From positions 496,001-560,000 of the forward strand of contig JAZAYU010000256.1 of NCBI GenBank assembly GCA_038501625.1: a stretch of 64,000 bases of DNA. Reading direction: 5' to 3'. Source of the stretch: Corbicula japonica. Its lineage: Eukaryota > Mollusca > Bivalvia > Venerida > Cyrenidae. Positions within the stretch are counted from its first letter, which is position 1; every line of letters starts with the position of its first letter. The translations under genes and the position numbers were made by a program. The notes below the pieces were generated by a model. It saw nothing but the letters and a program-made list of their open reading frames with translations. It made no database searches and had not been told where the DNA came from. Shown one piece after another: positions 46,360-58,500 of this stretch.

Positions 46360-48019
46360 TTATTATACCCCCGCTTCGAAGAAGAGGGGGGTATACTGTT
46401 TTACCCTTGTCCGTGCGTGCGTGCGGGGGTATACTGTTTTACCCTTGTCCGTGCGTGTGTGCGTGCATCCGTCCGTCCGTCCGTTACAAAATTTTCGTTG
46501 CACTTTTCTCAGCAACTATAACATGCAGCAGCCTGATATTTTGCATGTTGCTTCATCCTATAGTCCCATACGGTGTAAAGCGATTTTATGCTCCTTGCTC
46601 ATCTACTTCCTGTTTGCTGCATATTTTTAGATTTTGTTACTATAAAGGTGCATTACATAGACCAAAAGGCATGTTAATTTTCCGTCGCAGTTTTCTAAGC
46701 AACTATAACATGCAGCAGCCTGATATTTTGCATGTTGCTTTATCCTATAGTCCCATATGGTGTAAAGCAATTTCATGCTCCTTGCTCATCTACTTCCTGT
46801 TTGCTGAATATTTTTGGTTTTGTTACTAGAAAGGTGCATTACATCAACCAAAGGGCATGTTAATTTTCCGTCACAGTTTTCGAAGCAACTACAACATGTA
46901 GCATCCTGATATTTTGCATAATGCTTTATCCTATAGTCCCATATGGTGTAAAGCGATTTTATGCGCCTTGCTCACCTACTTCCTGTTTACCAAATACTTA
47001 GATTTTTACACATAGATGACAAACATGCACAATTTCTGTCGCAGTTTTCTAAGCAACCATAACATGCAGCTGCCTGATGTTTTGCATATTGCTTTATCCT
47101 ATAGTCCCATATGGTGTAAAGTGATTTTATGCTCCTTGCTCATCAACTTCCTGTTTACCAAATATTTTGATTTTTACACATAAATGACTAACATGCGCAA
47201 TTTCCGTTGCAGTTTTCTAAGCAACTACAACATGCAGCAGCCTGATATTTTGCATAATGCTTAATCCTATAGTCCCATATGGTGTAAAGCGATTTTATGC
47301 TCCTTGCTCACTTACTTCCTGTTTACCGAATAGTTAGATTTGTACACATAGATGACAAACATGCACAATTTCCATCACAGTTTTCTAAGCAACTACAACT
47401 TGTAGCAGCCTGATGTTTTGCATATTGCTTTATCCTATAGTCCCATATGGTGTAAAGCGATTTTATGTGCCTTGCTCACCTACTTCCTGTTTACCGAATA
47501 CTTAGATTTTTACACATAGATGACAAACATGCACAATTTCTGTCGCAGTTTTCTAAGCAACCATAACATGCAGCTGCCTGATGTTTTGCATATTGCTTTA
47601 TCCTATAGTCCCATATGGTGTAAAGCAATTTTATGCTCCTTGCTCATCAACATCCTGTTTACCAAATATTTAGATTTTTTACAAATAGATGACAAACATG
47701 CAGAATTTCCCTCACAGTTTTCTAAGCAACTATAACATGCAGCTGCTTGATGTTTTGCATATTGCTTTTTCCTAAAGTCCTTTATGGTGTTAAGCAATTT
47801 TATGCTCCTTGCTCATCTACTTTCTGTTTACGGACTATTTTTAGTTTATTTTTTTACTATAAAGGTGCACTACACAATCTAAAGGGTATCTTTATCACTA
47901 TATAGGTGCATTACATAAACCAAAGGGCATCTTTATTGAAAAATGCAAATTACATTTTGAAAGTAATATTTCACACAGCGGGGGTATCACTAGTGAGCAT
48001 GAGCTCACAGATTTTCTTG
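46360..48019 (+). mobile_element. Helentron-like element D, nested in element C
   Basis: The left end is TTATACCCCCGCTTCGAAG, then a GTCCGTGCGTGCG stretch that is itself duplicated, then CCGTCCGTCCGTCCG. The core is about eight units of 170-190 bp (AAGCAACTATAACATGCAGC, GATATTTTGCATGTTGCTTT, CTATAGTCCCATATGGTGTA). The right end is CAGCGGGGGTATCACTAG (inverse of the left), a TGAGC-ATGA-GCTCA hairpin, then CAGATTTTCTTG before TT. Element C sequence resumes at 48020. Confidence 0.75.
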
Positions 48020-48252
48020 TTTTATCTTACATCAGGTTTATTTTCAAAGGCCCATAACTCATCCTTGCTTTTTTATATTTGATTTTTGCCCCTTTTCACT
48101 TGAAATTAGAATTAAGACTTATAAATAATTGTTAAAGTTTCAATGTTAGTGTTTTTCATATGAAATGCTATATAAAAGTTTAACAGATGTCCTTAACATA
48201 CTTTGGTTGAAAGTGTTGAGTAATTGTGGGGTGGGTGGGTGGGTGCATAGCA

Positions 48253-48612
48253 CCATACCATACCATACCATACCATACCATACCATACCATACCATACCA
48301 TACCATACCATACCATACCATACCATACCATACCATACCATACCATACCATACCATACCATACCATACCATACCATACCATACCATACCATACCATACCA
48401 TACCATACCATACCATACCATACCATACCTACCATACCATACCATACCATACCATACCATACCATACCATACCATACCATACCATACCATACCATACCAT
48501 ACCATACCATACCATACCATACCATACCATACCATACCATACCATACCATACCATACCATACCATACCATACCATACCATACCATACCATACCATACCAT
48601 ACCATACCATAC
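48253..48612. repeat. Pentanucleotide satellite (CCATA)n, about 72 units
   Basis: Nearly perfect (CCATA) repeats. The one interruption, ACCTACC near 48427-48431, is a single-base loss that shifts the array phase. All reading frames stay open because the unit has no stop on either strand, so long ORFs here (HTIPYHTIPY or WYGMVWYGM) are artefacts. It lies inside element C. Confidence 0.95.
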
Positions 48613-49890
48613 AACATACCAACACCATACCATTACCACAACACCACCACCATACCACCAACAACAACTACCAACACCACCATTAACAACAACAACACCA
48701 CCAACAACAACACCAACACCACCACCAACAACAATATCATACCACCACCACCACCAACAACACGAACACAAACATACAACACCACCACCACCATACCATA
48801 CCATACCATACCATACCATACCACTACTGTACTGTACCCCCACCACCCACCACCACCACCATCACCACCAACAACCAACAACACCAACACAAACAACAAC
48901 AACAACACAACACCGCCAACAACACAACCACCACCAACAACAACACCACCATTAACAACACCACCACCACCACCACCAACAACAACTACAACACCACCAT
49001 TAACAACAACAACACCACCAACAACAACACCAACACCACCACCAACAACAATATCAACACCACCACCACCAACAACACGAACAACAAACAACAACACCAC
49101 CACCACCACCAACAACAACACCACCACACTAACAACACATCAACACCATCACCACCACCAACAACACCAAAAACAACAACACCACCACCAACAACAACAC
49201 CAACACCACCAACAACAACACCACCACCACCAACAACAACATCATCACCACCACCAACACCACCACCACCAACAACAACAACCACTATCAACAACAACAA
49301 CACCAACAACAACACCACCAACAACATCAACACCAGCACCAACAACAACACCACCACCAACAACACGAACACAAACAACAACACCACCACCACCACCAAC
49401 AACAACACCACCACTAACAACAACAACACCATCACCACCACCAACAACACCAAAAACAACAACACCACCACCAACAACAACACCAACACCACCAACAACA
49501 ACACCACCACCAACAACAACAACATCATCACCACCACCAACACCACCACCACCAACAACAACACCACTATCAACAACAACAACACCAACAACAACACCAC
49601 CAACAACATCAACACCAGCACCAACAACAACACCACCACCACCAGCAACACCCCCACCAACAACAACACCAACAACATCAACAACACCACCACCAACAAC
49701 AACATCAACACCACCAACAACAACAGCAACAACAACAACACCAACAACCAACACCACCACCACCACCAGCAACAACACTACCACCACCACCAACAATACA
49801 AACACCAACAACACCACCACCAACAACACCAACAACAGCAACAACACCACCACCAACAACAGCAACACCACCACCAACAACAGCAACCAG
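48613..49890. repeat. Degenerate (AAC)/(ACC) trinucleotide-rich tract, 1.3 kb
   Basis: Almost only A and C on the plus strand, built of AACACCACC, AACAACAAC and CACCACCAC with rare T or G. Segments recur in higher order: about 49005-49070 resembles 48675-48740, and 49255-49380 resembles 49540-49640. A short TACCA block returns at 48790-48822. No stop codons occur in some frames, which explains the ORFs of up to 574 codons; there is no gene. Confidence 0.9.
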
Positions 49891-50453
49891 CATACCATAC
49901 TGTACTTCACCACGCCACACCACTATAGGTGGGCAAAGATAGTGGGTTGATGGGTGTGGGATCAGGGGTTTATGGGCTGGGTTGTGTAAACCCTAAAAAA
50001 AATCTACAAGAATAAATTAAGTGTAATTTATTGATTTCCTAACTTGGATTAAGAAACTTTTGTTCATGTGTGTTTGTTGGGGGTGTCATAAACTCCTGAA
50101 TCACTCCCCAGTTTAAATGAAGCCCAGTTACAATGTGCTTAATAATTCTGACTTTTCGAATAGTCGAGCGTGCAGTCGTTTCCGACTGGCTCTTGTTTAT
50201 GATACAGTATAAGTTTTATTTTGAAAATAACTTAAACTACAAAATGTATCTTAAAAATCCTTAAAAGTTTGTGCATTTCCCCAACCAAGCATGAACACGT
50301 TTGTGTCCCCTTAAATTGGTAATTATAAACTTTACTTTCATCCACATAAACTTTATCTTTGCCTGATAGACAGTGGGGTTAAAGTACAATTGTATAAAGC
50401 TATGATACTCACTTTGGGCAGTATATTTCATTTTTAGATGTCTTGTGATCAAG

Positions 50454-52572
50454 ATGGCAACTGGGGGAGTCTATGAAACAGAAATAGCATCAGATGAACT
50501 TTTGGACATACTGTGTTCTGTGTGTAATGAGAAGAACCAAATCACCGAGGCAGAGAAGTTCTGTTTACAATGCCATGATTACTACTGTTCTAGCTGTTGC
50601 GTAAAATTCCATGATGAAAATCCTTCAATGACAACCCACAACATTCTCGACAAAAGACAGTTCTGGTCTGGATCGAGAGCCGAGCTTCCATCAAAAAGTT
50701 ACGAGAGATGTAAAGCACACAAATACAAGACTGAGGACATCTATTGCAAGCAATGTGATATACTTGGGTGTTTAGACTGCATGTTGGAAAATCATAGGTA
50801 TTAAAAATGGTTTCATTTTAAAGTCAATATTTGAATAAAACTTATTTCTTAATCAGATATTGCAATAAAACTAATTCGCAGTTTACTAGTCAGTTTTTAT
50901 GTTATTCCAGTTACTTTATAATATATGGTAGATTTTCATTATAAACATGTGCCCAAGGTTATAAAACTGAGCATGGAAACCAGTCTCAAATCTAAAGCAT
51001 CTGATTGGCTGAAATGGAGACTGGTTTCAAATCTCAGCTTTATAACCTTGAGTCCTGATGATGAACATTGTTGCTCAACAATTAAAGACAAATAATCTTG
51101 ATTTCTGGATGTAAAACTGAATTAATTTAATGTAATCATAATTTTATAAGAGCCTACATATCTTTTTTTCTTACAGCTCGTGTAAAGATGACTTTTGTGT
51201 GCTACACAATGTTCAAAACAGCGCAATAGCCAGTATTACAAAAGGTGTAACAAATAAGTTAGTTTATATTGCTTACAAGCTGATAGAGCTTCGTTATGTC
51301 TTTATGAATGAAAAAGAAAAGATAAAAACCAGCGAAGAAAAGTCACTAGAGCAGATCAAACAATTTAGAATTGACATCAATCAAACACTTGATGAAATGG
51401 AAAGGGACACTGTCAAAGAACTGGAACAGATCATTCAGTCTCTGAATGACATTAATGAAGCTAAGCTAAAAGCAGTAAAAGCTCGGACAACAGAAGTACA
51501 GTCTGCACTAGACAGTTTGGCCTCTGCTGGGGGCAACATAGCACAGATTATTGTCAGTATCAATATGGCCAAGGATATCGCTTCTATTTCTGAAAAGCTA
51601 GTCCATAAAGCCCAAGTTTCTTACACACAAGTTTTTGCAGCTGATCAGAAGCTTCAGTCTCTACGCAAAGAGCTGCCACTTCTAGGATCCATCAGCATCA
51701 TGGAAGACCTGGAATCCCAGTCTCAAGAACCACTGGTAAACAGCCAACAAAGGTCATCATTACCGCAGATCACACGTAGCAAGAAATACACAGTAAAAGT
51801 TGATTCTGACCATTATCCTTGTAATATTTCCAGTGTTTGTACACTTCCCGATGGCACTATTATTCTGGCCGATGCCATAAACAATAGACTAAAACGTTTG
51901 GACAGTCACTCATATGCTGTCACAGACTATTGTAGCGTTACGACGCCATGGCAGGTGTGTGCCATAGATAACCAGGAAGCGGCTGTGACTTGTTACAAGA
52001 GTGAAGCAGTACAATTTGTTTCCGTTGGACAGACAATGGAGAGGATAAAAAGGATGAGCGTTGGGTTTCAGTGCTTTGGATTAGCCTATGCCAATGACAA
52101 ACTGTACATTTCTGATAAAGCATCAATCTATGTGTACACATTGGGAGGAAAGAGAGTAAAACAGTTCCAAGGGGGTATACTCTCTTACTTTACGGACATG
52201 TTCTCTAATATTGTTTATATTGCTATCAGCATTGACAATTGGAAGATATACATTGCTGATACGGAGAAAGGCTTGATTATTCTGGATGAATTGGGTCATT
52301 GTGTTGAACAGTATAGTGGTCTAAAACTTCGAAGAGCTCACAGTGTGTGCTTATACAAGAAAGACAATGTTCTTGTTTGTGGAGAGGACTATTTAAACAT
52401 GTTTAATGTCTTGCAATTTAGTACCGATGGTCAACTGATAGGTGTGGTCCTGAAAACTAATTTTCCGATTGTATTCTGTCATACAAAAAATTCGAAACTG
52501 ATAGCAGGATTTAGCAATTGTTGTGAAATTGCAGTCTGTGATGTCAGTGAAAAAATCATCACATATACGTGA
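50454..52572 (+). CDS. RING-less TRIM-like protein: two B-boxes, coiled coil, beta-propeller
   Basis: Exons 50454-50797 and 51177-52572; GT/AG intron, phase 2, 579 residues. The start ATG gives MATGGVYETEIASDELLDI. B-box 1 is at about residues 21-65 (CSVCN, CLQCHDYYCSSC, KFH). B-box 2 is at about 86-122 (CKAHKYKTEDIYCKQCD, CLDCMLENH, then SSCKDD across the splice). A coiled coil rich in Glu/Lys/Gln is at about 150-240 (EKIKTSEEKSLEQIKQFR). From about residue 275, NHL/six-bladed-propeller-like strands repeat: SVCTLPDGTIILADAINNR, KLYISDKASIYVY, KIYIADTEKGLIILDE. There is no RING finger before B-box 1, so ubiquitin ligase activity is not expected from this chain alone. Such B-box/propeller genes are greatly expanded in bivalves and often listed as TRIM-like; an immune role is inference. 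The start lies only about 260 bp after a large transposable element (45267-50195). Confidence 0.88.
50950..51058. mobile_element. Family 2 palindromic MITE in the B-box gene intron
   Basis: GCCCAAGGTTATAAAACTGA at the left, GCTTTATAACCTTGAGTCC at the right; the second arm is partly deleted. Confidence 0.75.
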
Positions 52573-54314
52573 CACTATTGTAAAATCTTCTTTATTTATA
52601 AACAGTTACAATATTTTTGCATATAAGTGACAAAATTAATATCTAAAATACCTCTCACAATGCCTAGGATATATATTTTTCCACCTGATACAAGCAAAAG
52701 ATGAATTATTTTCAAATGAATTGTTGATGAAAAAGTTATTAAAGAAACATTCATTTTACAACTTTAGTACAAAGTTCACTGCTGTACGACTTATAAGGGA
52801 GAGGGTGGGTGAGCTGCCAAATGTTTGTTTTCATGTTCAAATATGCTCCTTTTTCCTGAGCTGCGAGATCATGTGCATTTTACCATCATCACCTTCATTA
52901 AGGATGATCGCCTGGTTTGCTAAAGTAATTTAACTTTTCTAGATATTTTGTCAGGAGTTAGTCTATTCATTAACTAGAAAAAATCAAGTAAAAAATGTAG
53001 GGGTCACCGTGCTTCTTTTTTCAAAAAGTTTGATTTTATCAACATACCCTCAGAAATTTTGCAAAGTTTTAAACTCGCAAAAATAAAAGGGTGGTGTTTG
53101 ATGAATCATTTTCAGAGGCTGTTCTGCTAGCAGTTGTTGCAAGTTTTTACCGAATCGGTTTACAGACACATTAAACAACACATCTGTAGCACACATTTTG
53201 ACTTCCTTGCTTTCGCTTGGAAAACAGAGCACCAATTACCCCACCCACTTAATTATAAAGCAAAAGTTTGTATATCATGAAAATGGAGTAAAAATAGTGC
53301 AAAGATTAATTTAATTTAACTTTGATGATAGCCATGTTTATGTATCAATCTTCACAATTACACCAAAAAAATATGGGGTCACCGACCATTTAAGAAAAAT
53401 ATTGACAGTTATTTCCAAAATCATCATTTTTTAAGAAAATTGTGCTATTGATGAGGTTTTGTTAATGCAGAAATTCAAGAAGCAAGTCTGAGGAATGGGT
53501 ATTATCCGTTCAATAATAAAAGAAATTAAAGATTTCTTAAAACTTAGTATAACAAGCTATAAATATATTGTCTACAATTCATCCCTGTATCCAAGTTTAT
53601 AACAGTAATCAAAATTTTATGATAAAATTTAATCAGCAACAGATTTTTGATATTTTTGTTCAAACACAGGTATTAGGTATTATTATGACATCACAAAGGT
53701 ATAACCTAAAGTTATCATCAATTACAATATAAAAGTCATAGTTTTATGTAAGACAGAAATCTGGCAGAATTCAGACATTAGTTCATGGAGAGAGAATACA
53801 GTCATAGCTGTATTAAGTAGCCACGAAAGGGAGTGACAAAAAATGGCTGCTAAACACAGGTGGCTGTTTAAGACAGGACAGTAAAAAATAGAACAAAAAA
53901 GTAGTAAAGGACATACTTAAACTGGCTGTTTAAGACTGGTGATTGCTGAATGCTGGCAGCTGCTAAGGCAGGTTCAACTGTATAACATTTTTGCTGTAAC
54001 TGTAAATCATTATCGATATTAATAAAAAAAGAAGAAAAACAACATATATTGTCATGATTATTTTTGAAAAATATATTTTTATTGGAGAACAACAGAAACC
54101 ATATGTGACCTTGACTTTAGAGGTAGTCATATTTCTTCTACACTTCTGTGTAGTTTGAAAGGCTCTTTATTAGTTGCAACATTATGCTCAAATCATTGTT
54201 CTTAGACACCAAAAGTATATTCTAAATCTCTGGGAGGGGGCCGCAAGATATGCTCTAGACAATAGATTTGTGAAGGATGAAGAAAGCCAAATAAACCAAG
54301 ACAGCCTCAATTCC
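52573..54314. other. Stretch downstream of the B-box gene
   Basis: No coding exon recognised. Around 53850-53960 the phrase GGCTGTTTAAGAC recurs, suggesting a short tandem repeat. No clear poly(A) signal for the B-box gene was found nearby. Confidence 0.4.
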
Positions 54315-54488
54315 TTAACCCTTTCCTCCACATATATGCAATTTTACACATGTGCGACCAGTGTAGATCCAGATCAGCTGGCACATCCCTGCCATTTGAT
54401 CTGAATCTGCACTGGTTGCATTTTGGTCAGAAATAACCTAACAAATCATATAGTGAACAGTTTAGACTTTGATAAGACAGCACAGATC
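54315..54488. mobile_element. Family 1 MITE, right end missing
   Basis: TTAACCCTTTCCTCCACATA, left hairpin complete, then decays after GATAAGACAGCACAGAT. Confidence 0.7.
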
Positions 54489-54835
54489 CCTTAAGTGTTA
54501 TTAATTTTCACTGCTGACTAGTAACAAAATATAATAAGAGAAAATAAATCAACAACAAAGGGCAAGGTAGAGTTACAGTTCATGAACACCTCACTTTTTC
54601 TCTCAACGTCCCTTAACACTGGGTAGAATATGAACTAGATCCCTTGATTTGTTTCCAGTTGCACTGCAAACAAGCATAATAATAAAGGAAGTTTATTACA
54701 GGTGGAACTTTGGTTCTGAGGCACTGAAGTCCTCTATTATCTGTACAGTTTGAATGAACTCTCATCAATTTAGTGCTTTATACCCAATGCAAAGGTAGTT
54801 TAGCAATCGAATCGGATGTGCATCAGCCCAATTTC

Positions 54836-55003
54836 TTTTACCATTTCCCGCATATATACGCATTTTAACACTTTTGCCACCAGTGTAGATCTAAATCAGC
54901 CGGCACACCCATGCTGTCTGATCAGGATCTGCACTGTATCCTTTTTGGTCAGAAATAATCTAATACATGTGATGAAATGAGTATGTATGAAGTAAAGGCT
55001 TAA
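54836..55003. mobile_element. Family 1 MITE, central deletion
   Basis: CCATTTCCCGCATATATACG, the left hairpin, then directly GTATGAAGTAAAGGCTTAA. Confidence 0.6.
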
Positions 55004-55296
55004 ATGATCTTAAGAAATGATCAGGAGCTATTTTCACATCATTCATCATGGCTAACAACATTCCACCTGCTTTGTTCATACTCCTCAAGGGACAAAACTC
55101 AATTTCTGCTACTTTTGCACTTATTTAACAGCCAATTATACTCGAATTTCTATGACATTGCTGAAGAAAAAACAACAAACAAACTGAAATTGCCTACTTC
55201 AATGATTAAATACAGAGTACAGAGGATACCCTTTTTATTAACTTTTATTTATTGTCATCTTTAGACTTCTAGTCACAGTACAGAAATTATTATAAT

Positions 55297-55302
55297 TTTA
55301 TT
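55297..55302 (-). terminator. Possible poly(A) signal of MRPL18
   Basis: AATAAA on the minus strand about 235 bp after the MRPL18 stop. Two ATTAAA hexamers closer to the stop (near 55459-55475) are alternatives. Confidence 0.4.
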
Positions 55303-55535
55303 TTTAAAGCAATTCAAAACAAATAATTACAATTTAGCTTTTGAACTGGAAATCATTCATCTTTGGTTTCCAGTCAAAATTACTAAAATCATGTTGATGC
55401 TTTTCAGCTGTAATACTAAATTTTTTTCAAGTTGTTTATCTTTCATAGAACTTGTGTATTTAATTTATATTTAATAAAAAACGGAAGTTTTTTCGGAATT
55501 CTATTAAGATGTTATAATGTGATAATATAGTTCTT

Positions 55536-58500
55536 TCATGTCCTATATGTTTTGTCACTTTTTACTGGTTTAATACGTTTATTTTTCTCAAGATTAGGAT
55601 TTCTTGCCGTCACTCTTCTCACCATCTCCAGGCCATCTGTAACAGACGTCTCATCTTTCTCTAATTTCTGATAGTCCTGTTGGTAAATGCGATCTTCGCC
55701 CAGTCGGTTGTAACCCTCGTAGTCGATCCCTGGAACATGTTCATGTTGAACTTCTTCAGGCTCTGTCAGTTCTATTGCATTTTCTTTTAAAGCTGCCAGG
55801 AATGCTTGTTTCTGTGTAGAAAGAGGAAACGTGTCAATTTCGTAAAAACTTTATAAGGTCCAAAAACCCAAATGAAGCAATACCTGCGGATCATTAAACT
55901 TTGTCAAATAAATCATTGCAGCAAAACCCTATATTGCTGATACCAAAGGTGCAAACACTTCTCTACACAGACAATACTTGTTGCACAGTCCGTGTGATTA
56001 CAAGTGCAAAGAAAAAACTTGAAACAACCAATATTAGTGCAAATGATATGTTTTGGTTCTTTTTTACATGTAAAAAACAATCTGCATTTTTTGTTTTATT
56101 ATAGTTTGTTTATTTAACTGTTAATCTTAAAAACAAATTGAGTATTGAAGTGAAAAGTGATAAACAAACTTCTAACAAATTTGTTAATTTTAAAGGATAC
56201 ATTTAAATAAAACATAACAAAAAAAATAAACAACATTAAAAAGTATCATTTAATCGACATGGTTATAACATCCGTAATGCCCATTCACATTATAAATAAT
56301 TTTAAAGTGTGAACTAAATTCAAAGAACACTTGTTGTGTCGCCCTTTCGAAGAAATGGCGATACATAGGGACCGCTTTGTCCGTCCGTCGGTCCGTCATG
56401 AAAACTTAACGTTGGCTATAACTTCGCCATTTGTTAATATTTCTTCATCAAACTTTCAAATTATATTGCTTATGACAACATGCTCGAGATGATGCCAAAT
56501 TCTCGAGGTCAAGGTCACATTTGATGGAGTTATGCCCCTTTTTTTACTTATATTTAGACACGAAAACTTAACGTTGGCAATTACTTTGCCATTTCTTAAT
56601 ATTTCTTCATGAAACCTTTAAATTATATTCCTTATGACAACACGCTCGTGATGATACCTAGGTCACATTTGATGGAGTTATTTCTCTTTTTACGAAAACT
56701 TAACATTGGCTATAACTTTGCCATTTCTTAATATTTCTTCATCAAACTTTCAAATTATATTCCTTTTCACAACACACTCCTGATATTACCACATTCTTTA
56801 GGTAAAGGTCACACTTGACGGAGTTATTCCCCTTTATATGAAAACTTAACATTGGCTATAACTTTGCCATTTATTAATATTTCTTCATCAAACTTTCAAA
56901 TTATATTCCCTATGACAATACGCTCGTGACGATACTATATTCTTAAGGTCAAGGTAACATTTGATGGAGTTATGCCCCTTTTTGTACTTGCATTTTTATT
57001 CTGCCAGCACCAGAGGGCGACACAAGTGTTCAACTGAACACCCATCTAGTTAATTTTATGTTTTCCAGTAAATTATAGAGTTTTCTCAGTGAAATAAAAA
57101 TTGTATGGTACTGTTTTGAAACTGGGGAAAACAAATTTTATTTTCACTGTTTTCGCTGAACTACTTTTTTAGCTTATGACCTCTTTGATACACCACTGAT
57201 GGCATGATGTTTCTTTTGAAAATGATTTAAATTTAAATACAATTAACTGTTGTTTTTTTAGTTTTTTGATAAAAGTGATAGATAAGCTGTTTGAAATACT
57301 TATATTGTGTATGAATTTCAGAACTATTTTCTATTGCTTCATCGGTTATGATTGAAAGTTTGGTGGCTATTATTTTAGGACCCTCCACAGGGAACAGGAA
57401 ATTCTGAGTTTCCCATTCTTTACTGATTACTTTTGTGAAGAAAAACATAAAACAAAAAGAAAATTTGTTTGTTTCAGTGAAATATCAAATATCCTCTATG
57501 TCACTGCCAGATACCTTGTCAGATAAAAAAAGATTAAAGTTTAATGAATAAATATTAAGAAATGGCAAAGTAAAATCCAAGTACAAAACAGAGCATAAAC
57601 TACCATCAAATGGGACTTTCACTTCAAGATTTAGGCTTCAATTTGACCTGTTGTCATAAGCAATATAATTTGAAAGTTTGATGAAGAAATATTAAGAAAT
57701 GGCAGTTATAGCCAACAATAAGTTCTCATGACAAAGACAGACCGCTGGACTGACTGATCCACAAATCGTTACCCATGTTTAGCCTTTTCTTCAAAAGGGT
57801 GACACAAAAGCAAATGCACAAGTAAAAAGTAGAATCACAGGATAAATTAATAATATAATAAGTGACTGGATAAAATTTTGAGTATCAAGATTGGTCTTGA
57901 ATTTCAGTTTAGGACTTTGCTCTAGGGAGTCACCTTTTATTCCAAGTGTGACAAATGAAGACCTTGATCAGCTGGCACATCTGTCCCATCTCATTGGATC
58001 AATACTGTTTTCTTTGTCAGAAATTACCTGATGAATCAAAATGCGAAGACTGTAGATCCTAATCTAATTGCACAGATGTGCACGCTACCCTAGATCTACA
58101 CTGTTTACCCATACACATGTAGGAAAACTAGTTTGAAAGTCCTACTGGTATGTATGAAGTTAGGTGTTAATGTTACTGGATTCTGTATTCAAATTCTGAA
58201 TCCATATCTCAAGTTTAAGAGCAACTTTATTACTGGTATATTTTACATAAAAAGTCTGATTACATAACCAAGTAGAAATAAACAGAAAGCACTAATACCG
58301 AAAGCTAATGCTATGGATTCAGATAGATGGGCCAGGTTAACTGTTTCAAATCCAAGTGTACCTTTTTCGACGAGAGATCTGTATCTGTCTCGTCATAGAA
58401 CACACTGGTAATTCCTGCTTCTAGCATACGTCTAGCTAACAACAACCCCACATTCCTGTTGGCACTCACATCTGTCAAACTGAAATAAATACAGTTGACA

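Larger units (their letters stand above)
45267..50195 (+). mobile_element. Helentron-like element C, 4.9 kb, carrying element D and a TACCA satellite
   Basis: The left end is TTAGCTCGACTATTCGAAG, then GGGCGTCGGCGTCGGCGTCG. The core has about five units of 165-178 bp at 45350-46340 (TTAGAATTTCAGGTTAAAGT, TTTGCGTGCAAGCTA, GCCAAGAACCATAACTCT). The right end is TTTTCGAATAGTCGAGCGTG, inverse of the left, then a CAGTCG-TTTC-CGACTG hairpin and GCTCTTG before TTT. The left start TTAGCTC and the right stop CTCTTG are shared with element B. It lies upstream of the B-box gene. Confidence 0.75.

Noticed and set aside
46350..46829. 159-codon ORF with internal repeats
   Set aside because: It reads the core repeats and GTCCGT-rich leader of element D; no protein-like composition.
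48146..49950. Long ORFs (up to 574 codons) on both strands in the TACCA and A/C tracts
   Set aside because: They are translations of simple repeats with no stop codon in the unit; overlapping open frames on both strands and lack of any domain exclude a gene.
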